In this document: positions 46,640-55,999 of the stretch, piece by piece
How the letters are laid out: the number at the start of each line of letters is the position of its first letter
Position numbering within the stretch: position 1 is the first letter of the stretch
Assembly: GCA_027922465.2 (NCBI GenBank)
Contig: BQMF02000099.1
Span: 744,001-808,000, forward strand
DNA length: 64,000 nucleotides
Direction of reading: 5' to 3'
DNA from: Turritopsis dohrnii
Taxonomy: Eukaryota; Cnidaria; Hydrozoa; Anthoathecata; Oceaniidae
Made by a program: the position numbers and the translations under genes
Notes under the pieces: generated by a model
The model's database searches: none
The model's input: the letters and a program-made list of their open reading frames with translations, nothing else
Told to the model about the DNA's origin: nothing

Positions 46640-47228
46640 AAGAACAACTCTACGAAGTCATATAAACGTCCCTACAGATACGTAGCGAATATATAGTTTC
46701 ATGTAAACAAAACATGATTTTCCGGCTAATAGTCATTCTGTACACTGCTAAACATCTTATCTTATGAATTCAGACAAGTAAAATGATTTGTTTTTGTTTG
46801 CACGCGCCGCAATAGAAAGAGTGTTGAAAATTAAATTAAATATATATAATTAGCATAATAAAATTAATTCTTTATTATCATAAGTTGTTAATAACATTTT
46901 CAACGTCCCATCAACGTCAATAATGCAAACCTTGGTAACTCGCAATAATCAAGTATAGAAAAAAATATTAAAGGTACTTAAAAACTGCATTGTTTTGGTA
47001 ATAAATGTACAGAAAATAAAATCTCGTTTACACTAGAGTGTTCTGCTTTTGTAGTTTTACTTATTTGATTTTATTTTATCAGAAGATTAAGAAATGCGTT
47101 GGAGGATTTACGTATTTCCATGTTGCCTTATCAACTTATTTTATGCAGTTGTTTTGTTTGATCAACAAGACTGAAGGGTTTTTTAACATTCGAGAACATT
47201 TGCTCTATAGTGTTTGTGTTGTAGAATA
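46640..47228. other. Upstream region of the orphan gene
   Basis: AT-rich; presumably contains the promoter of the 47229 gene. No specific element could be supported. Confidence 0.4.
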
Positions 47229-48047
47229 ATGGGGCACGCGAGTTCAAGAAGTACAACAGAATCAACAACAAAAGAAATTGATTATGACAAGAAAAACATC
47301 GTTCGATCGAATTCGAATTTCAATCGCAGAAAATCTGATCACACTAAAATTCAACGCAGGTACACTTTTAATTCTACTCACGATAGTACGGACTACAAAA
47401 AAACGAGACATCATAAAAGTAATTTAAAAGAGGACTGTGAGGTTGAAAATTCACGACGGATTAATGAACAAAATCAACAGAATATCATATCTCCTAAGAG
47501 TTATAATAACCGAACGAATAATAATACTCGTCCATCACGAGAAATTAAACCACACAAGATACGAGGAAAGTCGGAGAGACCGAAAAGTTTTATAGAATCT
47601 ACAGAAAGAGAAGAAAAAAGGAGGGCCGAACTTTCTAGTTATCGCTCCAAAAGGCCGATGAGTTTCACCGAATATGAAATAATGAATGACGACACTAAGT
47701 TAAGTCGACCGACCAGGCTGTCGATACCGAATATAGGAGATGTCATGCTGCAAAAGAATGGAAAAGTGAGATCAGTTCGTCGTTGCTCGCCGAGTATTAC
47801 CGAAAAAACATACCCACAGCTTGACCCAGAACAATTTACCCGCGCCCAATATAGCAGAACATTACTTAAAAACTCGGAAATATACGACAACTGCTCTAAT
47901 AAATATCCAACTACGAAATCCGACGATAACAAAATTGAAATCACAAAGAAAAATGCGACAGAAAAAATAAGGACAAATAGTAATTGCGACAAGCGTCGCG
48001 TCAGTTTCTATGGCAATGATAGAGAATACTTTTTAACATACGATTAA
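47229..48047 (+). CDS. Unrecognised basic, N-myristoylation-type protein
   Basis: A single exon encodes 272 aa. The chosen ATG gives MGHASSRS, an N-myristoylation-type start (Gly2, Ser6); an earlier in-frame ATG at 47214 would hide it. The protein is hydrophilic, Asn/Ser/Arg/Lys-rich and predicted disordered, with no hydrophobic segment. Basophilic-kinase-type sites recur: NRRKSD, QRRYTF, VRRCSPS, KRRVSFYG. Two spaced RP-x-SF repeats (ERPKSFIES, KRPMSFTEYE) are present. Together these suggest a lipid- and polybasic-tethered, phosphoregulated membrane-associated protein, in the general style of MARCKS, but this is inference and no homologue is recognised. A frame this long is unlikely by chance in such AT-rich DNA. 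AATAAA follows at 48427. Confidence 0.72.
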   Translation: MGHASSRSTTESTTKEIDYDKKNIVRSNSNFNRRKSDHTKIQRRYTFNSTHDSTDYKKTRHHKSNLKEDCEVENSRRINEQNQQNIISPKSYNNRTNNNTRPSREIKPHKIRGKSERPKSFIESTEREEKRRAELSSYRSKRPMSFTEYEIMNDDTKLSRPTRLSIPNIGDVMLQKNGKVRSVRRCSPSITEKTYPQLDPEQFTRAQYSRTLLKNSEIYDNCSNKYPTTKSDDNKIEITKKNATEKIRTNSNCDKRRVSFYGNDREYFLTYD

Positions 48048-48426
48048 GTACGAGAGATTTGCGAATTCCAGACAACGCGGTGCGGGAAAATTCCATAGAT
48101 ACTCAACAAACCAATATGGCTACACACAAATGATGAAGCATTTCGCTGGATTATGAGTATAGTAAGTCGGCGATTGGACTTTTGCTGGACTTATTGAAAG
48201 ATATGTTGAACTCTACAGCCTACTGAACTACTAGGATCACCAGATTTTCGCGGGGTTTTTCTGTAGCACCCTTCTTACAAAAAAAAAGAAAAGTTTTATT
48301 TTTTCATTTCACAATCAAGACTTTTTAAATGTGTATCCCGTTTCTTTTGTACGTTTTACTTATGGTGGCGCAAAGCAAATCACACTTGACGTGTGGAAAG
48401 AAAAGCGTTCCCTTCACGTAATTTCA

Positions 48427-48432
48427 AATAAA
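48427..48432 (+). terminator. Candidate poly(A) signal of the orphan gene
   Basis: AATAAA lies 380 bases past the stop codon at 48047. Confidence 0.4.
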
Positions 48433-49000
48433 ATCATCTGATTAGTTTCCGTAATAACACATGCCAGCGAAAATTTAACTGAAGCGGAAAGTGTAAATCC
48501 ATCCTTAACTTGAAAAATCTTGACAGCTTAGTGTAAATCCGCCCTATGGATATCAGCTTAAAAGTTTAAATGAAATCAATTTAGTTCAACTTAATCACGG
48601 CTACCGTCGGAATTATAATCTTTTTTTGGTTTCCATGCCATTTATGGGTGTGTGGTCTCTGCTTTTGTTTCTATATTAATATTTTGTTACGTTAACTACT
48701 TGTGGTACAAACCAACCCCAAACCCAAGGTTCCTTGTCTGATTGAGATCTGGGATCGAGCTTAGGTCATTGGAAATTGCTTTACAAGAAAGAATAGCATG
48801 AACTGAAAAGATTGACAGTCGATTGATTGACGTTTATGATAGAAAACTTTAAAGCCTGGTTCAGACCTGACGATTACGACGATTAAAATTTAGTGTAATA
48901 TATGGTCGTAATCGTCTACTTGTGTTCACGACGACAAAATACCAAAACATTTTGATTTTTATCGTCCTATTTGTTTTTTCTTTTTTTTTGCCTAAACATA
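48433..49000. other. Intergenic DNA with a repeat end
   Basis: Contains a lone MITE-like end (CCTGGTTCAGACCTGACGAT, about 48856-48876) with ACGACGA words and no visible partner end. No gene. Confidence 0.4.
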
Positions 49001-50475
49001 TGTCAGTGTTTTTTTAGACTGTGCCAAATTGTAAATTTGGATTTTTTTGAAAACAGTTTTTTCCAAATAATTTCATGGAAAATCAATTTTGGGTTCTAAA
49101 TTTTTCTCACAATATTTCAATTATTGCTAAAAATAATCTGCAAAATTTTGAAGAGCGTAATTGGAATACACATTCCAAAATGACAACAAGTCTTTTTTCA
49201 AGAATAGAATTCCTGGCACTCAACAAACATGTTTTTGCTTTCTAGGGGTTCTATGATGATTGAATTTTTATAATCCGGTTCGAAGAGCACTTTCGGAAGG
49301 AGAATTCCAACTGAAAACTGATTAGGAATAAAAACTTAGATATTAAAACTAATAGTCATATGAATGGACGAGTGAGTTAAAATTAGTATCTCCTTCGAAT
49401 TTCAAGAAGAACAAGTTAGGAACAAATATAAACAGAACAATCAAACTCAAGAGCAAAAATGGAAGAAAAATTCCATTTAGAGAGATAAAAAGGTTATCTG
49501 CGAAATTTTTACCTTGCAACCACAGTTTTCCAATTCAAGTTAATGAAGAAAATTTGAGAAAAAAAAAGAAGGACTGTGACTTTTGTCTTAATCTTTTAAA
49601 ATCTAATGTAATAGTTCATTATCAGAGTCGTCTAGGAAAAAATTTTTGGAATGGAATGGATATTCCAAGAATTTTGGAAATTCCATTCCTAAAAGGATTT
49701 TTCTAAATATTCGAGATAGCTTTTCTAATCAAAGAATTAAATACAGCTGTTTCAATGGACAAATCGTCGTTAAACTCCATGATGCATCGAAAACTTCATC
49801 TGGAGAAAATACAATTTTAGTTTCCTGGATAATAAAAAATATCATAGAAGCTTATACTTTTTTTCGTTTCAATAACTCATAAAGAAGTACTTGTTGTACA
49901 TGGAATAATCCATTCCGTAAGTGCTCGCAGATTCCTAATTTTCTTCAAATTATTTCTTCTTTGACTGCTCATGTTCTTTTATTCAAATACATGAGGGTGT
50001 AGATTTTATTTTCCATTCAGTGTTAATATGCAGTGACTGTGGAATATTCCTTCCATAATTGCTCCTGAAAATTTAGAAATGTTTACTTAAATGTTCTTTT
50101 TATTGTATTGGCATTGAATAAGTGTTTTCAACCTTATTGAATACTCCTCTTTTACCATTTTTATAGTACTATTGATTTTTGTTACTTTCAATATGAACCT
50201 AACTTTAATGGAATATTCCATTCCAGAAAAGCTCTATAGAACGTTTTTAAGTATTTTTTACAGTTATTTACAGTTACAGTTATTTGTACTTTTCAAATAT
50301 GATCCATAAAAGCATATACAGGAGCGCTGATTTAAGATGCATCCTATTTTTTCTTAAAAATGGCAAAAACCTCTTCCTAAAGTGCTCATTTTACAATTTT
50401 TTCAATTTTAATGAATTCTTTCATACGTGCTCTTTCAAAAGTGCAATTTGGCACAGTCTAAAAAAAACACTGACA
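49001..50475. mobile_element. TA-flanked TIR element with GGAATATTCC palindromes
   Basis: TGTCAGTGTTTTTTTAGACT continuing GTGCCAAATTG at the left is inverted at 50445-50475, each end next to TA. The interior carries dispersed GGAATATTCC and GGAATGGAATGG-type palindromes (49648-49690, 49900, 50040, 50210). About 1.5 kb, with no transposase frame. Confidence 0.7.
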
Positions 50476-50570
50476 TATATATCTGATACCCCTTGGGGTC
50501 TATCCTCATCTTGGCGGAGCGAGTCATCTTACATAATTACATAAATACATTTTATACATTTTCAAAGGGC

Positions 50571-51233
50571 TTATAGCTCTTTGATTAGTGCTTCTGAGTT
50601 GACGAGAGAAATGTCAACATCAGAAATGTCCTGCACACGCAGAGACCGTGAACCACGTATACATAGCAGCATAGATTGTAGCAACGAGAAGGAAACTTTC
50701 GTACGAACAAAAGTAGTTGCAGCCGATGTTGTTATGCATCTCTTCTCAGCAATCGTTTCGGCGAGCCTCTGATAAAATTTGTTACATTCTCTCTCCATTT
50801 CACCCGTGACGGAGAACACCAAAGGCGTGAATGTGACATTTTCCACATGGAGAACTCTTTCATTGTACTTCTTCTTTTTCTCTTCTTCGCTTTTCTGATA
50901 ACATCTCTTGATTTCTGAACCTCTGTATCTCTGAGCGTTGAGATCAAAGACCCGTACACCGCAAAATACTCGTTGGCTGGATGTCCAGAACACAATAACG
51001 CTAACGTCCCTTCCAGTGGCAGCAGTCTTCTCTTCGAACTTCTCCCGATTTATAGACAACAGCATCAGTTCCTTTCTTACATCCGCACAGACTTCTTTTA
51101 GGAACAACGCTGTGATGTCTCGCATTTCATGTGTCTTATGAAAACAAATCCACCGTTCTTGCAAGAAAGAGCATAAGCCAGATAGTATTTGGCTCCACAG
51201 GCACAAAACGTCGGTAACTTTGGGAGGACCCAA
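50571..51233 (-). pseudogene. Retroelement-derived C-terminal open frame
   Basis: An open frame of 220 codons, with VSVIVFWTSSQRVFCGVRVF, DLNAQRYRGSEIKRCYQ, FTPLVFSVTG, ERECNKFYQRLAE and LLQSMLLCIRGSRSLR. From memory this pattern recurs at the C-terminus of multi-copy reverse-transcriptase proteins in cnidarian genomes; no search was possible. No RT core lies directly upstream, so it is a truncated copy. A second fragment is at 36598-36790. Confidence 0.6.
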
Positions 51234-51622
51234 TTATATCTGATGCGTAGAGCATCCCAAAACTGTTCTTTATTTAGGTGGTACCCCTACTCTTGGAGAG
51301 GAAGTGTGGTAAGACAATTACTGCTGCCCCTTTCCCCATTTATTACGTTTTGGCGTTTCTGTTTTGTTTGTTTGTTTGTTTGTTTTGTTTGTACGAATGT
51401 TTATTCAGGATAGACTTCTCAAAAAATATGTACAATATATGAAATATATACATAGTTTCTGTTTTCCAGAGTGTCCTGTGTACCTGCATTTTTGATTGTT
51501 TAAAAGATGATTGGCTTATAAAATTAGTTAACAATAGCTAAAGATAGATAAAAGTCAGGACTGCCGGAAATGCGGAGAAGAAATACACAACACGAGAAAT
51601 ACAAAATTTAACTCTTAGAGAT

Positions 51623-52009
51623 TCATGTTATGGATGCGAATGGAAACATTTTCGTCAGGGTCTTCTTCGCCGCTATCCGTATATCGAAAAGGCAAGAGAC
51701 ACTGGGTTCGAGGTTGCGGCGACCCTTAAAATTAATTTCATTGTTAAAAAATTCACCCAATAACGTCAGAAACGTTTTCTTTGTTTCTAATTCTCGTATT
51801 CGCAGAGGCAAGTCGTTGTAAGATTTTGCCCCGTTGAAAAAGAAACTTTTTTGAGAAGATGAGTTTCTTTTGGTTTCTTGTGTGATTATCCAGCAGTTCA
51901 AAATAGTTGATAAAGTTCGAACAAGAAGCCGCTTGGCTTCAAAAGACTTCAGGACGTAACACAACGATGCATATTTAGTCTCAAAAATACAACGTTGCCG
52001 AATTACCAA
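51623..52009 (-). pseudogene. LINE 3' coding relic
   Basis: An open frame of 128 codons includes SFFFNGAKSYNDLPLRIREL and TFLTLLGEFFNNEIN. This is the common C-terminal pattern of non-LTR retrotransposon ORF2 (F.GAK.WN.LP..IR). It is probably the 3' end of the same element as the RT relic at 52631-53005, separated from it by the tandem array. Confidence 0.65.
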
Positions 52010-52040
52010 ATTATGTTGAAATCTAATAAAATGACTGGCA

Positions 52041-52510
52041 AATCAGCACCTTCCAAATGTGTTCCGTGCAAAATTTCATGAAAATTGAAGAACTTTCGAA
52101 ATTTGGTCCAAATATGGCCTAAATTGGCCAATTTTAGTCAAACCTGGCAATATCATTGTTAAATTCGAAATCAGCACCTATCAAATGTGATCCGTGCAAA
52201 TTTTTGCGAAAATTGAAGAACTTTCGAAATTTGGTCCAAATTTGGCCTAAATTGGCCAATTTTAGTCAAACCTGACAAAATCATTGTCAAATTTGAAATC
52301 AGCACCTTCCAAATGTGTTCCGTGCAAAATTTCATGAAAATTGAAGAACTTTCGAAATTTGGTCCTAATTTGGCCTAAATTGGCCAATTTTAGTCAAACC
52401 TGGCAATATCATTGTTAAATTCGAAATCAGCACCTATCAAATGTGATCCGTGCAAATTTTCATGAAAATTGGTCAACTGGAAGTCCTAATTTGCCCAAAT
52501 TTGCGAATTC
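52041..52510. repeat. 128-bp tandem repeat, about 3.5 copies
   Basis: AATCAGCACCT(T/A)(C/T)CAAATGTG starts units at 52041, 52169, 52297 and 52425, exactly 128 bp apart. Each contains GAAAATTGAAGAACTTTCGA and TTGGCCAATTTTAGTCAAAC. The last unit is partial. It sits between two parts of a LINE relic. Confidence 0.9.
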
Positions 52511-52630
52511 GGCAACGATGTCATGTAAACGCTGCACGAAAACGTTCATAACTTGGAGGAGTAGTAGTAGTAGTAGGAGGAGAAACCACGGGTATTTTAA
52601 ATACTTTACTCCACCACGGGTGTCCTAAAG

Positions 52631-53005
52631 TCAACAAGTGCATCTAGACAACTGGCAATCAAACAACTGGCTGCAACTCTTTTTCCTGGCCAGATTTTCA
52701 ATTTTGGGTGTTTTCTTTGTAGAATTGCGTCCAAATATCAGTTCATTTGCTCGGCTCTCAGAAGATGATACCTTGTTGTTCTGTGTTTTATTAAGTCGTA
52801 GTGTCACTAGATCTTTCTGTTCCATCCATTCTGAAACTCTTTTGAAGTCCTCCTGAAGTCTCTTCTCGATCTCTTCCTTAGATTTGGCAGATATATCACG
52901 GTATCGTCCGCATACAATATAATTTTTGAATTCTTTACCAATGTCATTAAAAGTGAGAAGAAACAAGAGGGTAGCTAATACAGACCCCTGTCGGACTCCA
53001 CACAA
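52631..53005 (-). pseudogene. Reverse transcriptase palm fragment (LINE relic)
   Basis: CGVRQGSVLATLLFLLTFND matches RT motif B (G.PQGS.L.P.LF). The following KNYIVCGRYRDISAKSKEEI sits where YADD should be, so the catalytic motif C is destroyed. EKRLQEDFKRVSEWMEQKDL follows, as is typical after motif C. Nonfunctional. Confidence 0.75.
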
Positions 53006-53016
53006 AACTGGTTGCG

Positions 53017-53857
53017 TTATTGAGAGAGTGTGATTGTAGCAGACTGCTCACTGAAGAGTTCATTCTGAACTTTCTGTAACTTTTCGTCCAATCGTTTTCT
53101 GCGCTGGTCTTTAATTTGCGCTTTCGTTATTTCCTCTAAATTTTCTCGGTCTTTCTGGAGAATTGTGGTGATCAGTTTCTTTGTTAATTTACAGGAGTTT
53201 GCAAACTCGAACGCAGCTGTTTTATTGATTAACTTGATTCCCAGCCCTGGATGACCTCTTGCAACACCCGATGTATCATCTACCAAATTTCCCTCACATG
53301 GCAAGGGTCGATCCGGCGCTTTGGTAAATTCACTCACGCATAGTGAATCGCCGCCAAGTCTCCTTTCTTCCAGGTTGTAAGGCGACGCGTGAGGACCTAC
53401 ACACGATCTTTACTTTTCGATGATTTGCATTAGTTCTGTGGTTTTTGTAACAATAACGCTGGCATTATATGTACAGCTTTTAATGCTATCTGTTTCAGTG
53501 GCGACTCTTCGTTCCACGATGTCAGAAGTATGGTGATTTCGCGAATATAATTTTTTCCTGATTGTCTGTTGGGAAGCATAAATAAATTTCTCCTACCAAT
53601 CGTTTATATCTTGTTCTATTTCGACTAAAGGTTCTGTTGCTTGTATCGAAGGTGTTATACTTTCACAACCTTCATTCGCTTCGTGTGGCTTTTCCGTGGA
53701 TACTTCTCGGCTCTTGGAACATTGAGCTGAGCTTTGCATTGTCGAAGGTGTTGCAACATATTTCGCATGTCCGAGAAGACCTGCGATATTTGAAACATTT
53801 CGCGTCTACTTCAATCGCAGTTATCCTTTGACCATTTTGTTCCCTATATTCGCTCAT
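53017..53857 (-). pseudogene. Unrecognised broken coding region upstream of the RT relic
   Basis: The minus-strand frame of the 53337 start is open in coding-like sequence from about 53679, broken by TAG at 53595-53593 and TAA at 53412-53410, and ends at 53017. It includes LPCEGNLVDDTSGVARGHPG and LINKTAAFEFANSCKLTKKL plus a charged helix (LEEITKAQIKDQRRKRLDEK). A shifted frame from 53857 (MSEYREQNGQ, with CEIC) precedes it. It may be ORF1 of the same retroelement or a dead host gene. Confidence 0.4.
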
Positions 53858-53859
53858 TT

Positions 53860-54490
53860 TTGTCGTTCATCGCTTCTTTATGTCTCAAAGGAAATTTATT
53901 GAACGGTTTTCATCTGATTGAAATGAGACTTTGCTATGGTTGACTAAGCGCAGTGATGGAAAGCGTATTTGAGCGTTCGCCATCTTTAACCGTCACTCTG
54001 CGTCAATTTTGTTGTTTTAAAATCGTGAGGAAGGCACGTGCTTCGAATTTTACAAAAATGTTAAAACTTAAAGGGATAAAAAAAATTTAAATGAATATAC
54101 CGTACCAAATTTCAAAATAATTTTGACATCGATATGGAAAGGCATTTTCAAGTTCTTTCGGTTAGTAAATTTTGTTGAAAAAAGAAAAAGTGGTTTTTGA
54201 AAAAACAAGAAAAATGTCTTGGAAAAATGTAATTAAATTTTTGATGGTTAATTAACACGTAGCTTAATTACATCAATCAAATATAACTCAATCCTTCATG
54301 CAACTTGTGAAAAGAAAGACGACGGTCTGGGTAAACCTATGTAAATGACACAAACTTCCGTTTTCGGGTAAGAGCACTGACTTAGGAACTGGTAAGATTG
54401 CATCGCCTCATTTTCAGAACCGAATAAACCGGCTAATCTTCCAAAGTGCCTCGATTACACTTCTAAAACTAGTCTAATTGATAAACGAGT
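53860..54490. other. Intergenic DNA
   Basis: AT-rich with no gene or repeat structure that I can support. Confidence 0.4.
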
Positions 54491-54491
54491 A

Positions 54492-55117
54492 CCGTATTTC
54501 TTCTATTTAGCGCCGCCCTCAAATAAGCGCCGCACCCAAATTTTGAATTTTAGAATAAGCGCCGCATTAGGTGCGCGGCGCTTATTGGAAAAAGAAAAAA
54601 AAAAACAACAAACTGAAACAAGCATGTTTTACTCAAATTCAACCGTCTTTCTATTGACAAAATCTTCCATAGTTAGCTCTAGATAAGTAAATTTTTGCTT
54701 CTTTTTTAATTAATTCATCATATAAAGAAAGAAAGAAAGAATCACTAAATATAATTTCCGAAGAATCTCCAGTCAACCCTTTTGACCAAATAACAGACTC
54801 TGACGTCGAAGATGCGTGTGAGCCTACTAATCCAATCGATGAAGATCACGACAGCGACGATGAAATTGATATTTAGGGTTTTATTTTTCTTAGCAAGTTC
54901 TTTACTTTATTATGAAAAGGAAAAACATACAACGGCTTATATCGTTAATTCTTATCATTCGAACCTTTACTTAAATTAGAACAACAAAATTATCTCTCTT
55001 GCTAACCCCTTGCTAACTAAAATTCACTCTTTCGACCAAACTGATAAAAATCTTTGTAAAACCGGATTTTGAAATTTTGAAATAAGCGCCGCGCGGCGCT
55101 TAATTGAGGAAATACGT
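54492..55117. mobile_element. TA-flanked GCGCC-rich transposon, internally deleted
   Basis: The left end CCGTATTTCTTCTATTTAGC continues GCCGCCC. The right end, read inverted, is ACGTATTTCCTCAATTAAGC continuing GCCGCG. TA abuts both ends. GCGCGGCGC palindromes occur inside each end. The interior keeps an acidic coding tail (54742-54876) likely from the parent transposase. Confidence 0.75.
54742..54876 (+). pseudogene. Transposase C-terminal tail remnant
   Basis: A 44-codon acidic tail (ISEESPVNPFDQI, ITDSDVEDACE, DEDHDSDDEIDI, stop) lies inside the TA-flanked element. Such acidic ends are seen in pogo/Tigger-type DDE transposases; this assignment is an inference. The catalytic region is deleted. 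Confidence 0.45.
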
Positions 55118-55840
55118 TATACATCGAAAACGACTCGAAAGTCGACTTATTGTGAACCGCGTTGACTTCTTAAACGATGACACGATAACTCTTCCATTTT
55201 ATTGTGTTTTTTTATTGTTTCCTCGAATGTTTGGAAAGAATAACATATCAAATACTGCAGACTAAAATTGACATTAACATAACCTAGCAACAGAGGAAAC
55301 CGTGGAGGACGAAAAAAATATCATGAATCTAAGAAATTTTTTTTAAAATTGGACCAGATGGATGTTCTATCTAATAGACTTTTTCATAAATTACGTCATT
55401 ACAAACATCGACTCGTGAAAACTTTTTTCCTGAAGTGTTGTTTCTCTTTGTACACAGCGCTAACGTCATTAATATTCAGTTTGGAAACGAGACATTGCTT
55501 GTTGTGACGTAGTTTATGAAAAGGTCTATTTGACCAATTTCATGAAATGCCCAAACGAATTTGAAAACTTTCTCGGGAATCTTATCTAATCCTCCATACA
55601 GCAAGCAAATTCACTATTAAAACCGAAACTAGAAAAAACGCTGAATGTTAGAAACAGATTCTTATAATACAAAGTATAAGACGATCAAGATACGAACTAA
55701 ATACATGAGATTGTAAAATCGTTCACATCATCACTAACCAAGTAGTTACTAGATTGTCTGCAAATGCACTATTAATAACAGTGGTAGGGTTACAGAGTTT
55801 GTACGAACTGAAAAGATGGGCCTTGATCAAAAACAAGGTT
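55118..55840. other. Intergenic DNA downstream of the TIA-1-like gene
   Basis: No gene. Part is probably the 3' UTR of the minus-strand TIA-1 homologue. A small inverted pair (TAGACTTTTTCATAAATTAC near 55375 and GTAGTTTATGAAAAGGTCTA near 55508) suggests another MITE at about 55375-55530. Confidence 0.45.
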
Positions 55841-55961
55841 CCCAGTGGGCAAATTTCTTGAAAGATCACTGCGAAGGATTGCATTTCCATAGAAACATAC
55901 GAATTATTTCAATTAAAATGGTCTTCATCGCAGTGACTTTTTAATGATTTTGCCCACTGGG
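55841..55961. mobile_element. CCCAGTGGGC-type MITE, best copy
   Basis: CCCAGTGGGCAAATTTCTTG at the left and AATGATTTTGCCCACTGGG at the right form the TIRs. TCACTGCGAAGGATTGCATT and CATCGCAGTGACTTTTT lie inside. Other copies: 10346, 23158, 43461. Confidence 0.75.
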
Positions 55962-55999
55962 TTCTTACTACTGTTCGTATTAACTGCAATAGCAGACAA

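Noticed and set aside
52041..52510. A CRISPR-like or zinc-finger-coding array
   Set aside because: It is a simple 128-bp head-to-tail tandem repeat with no open frame.
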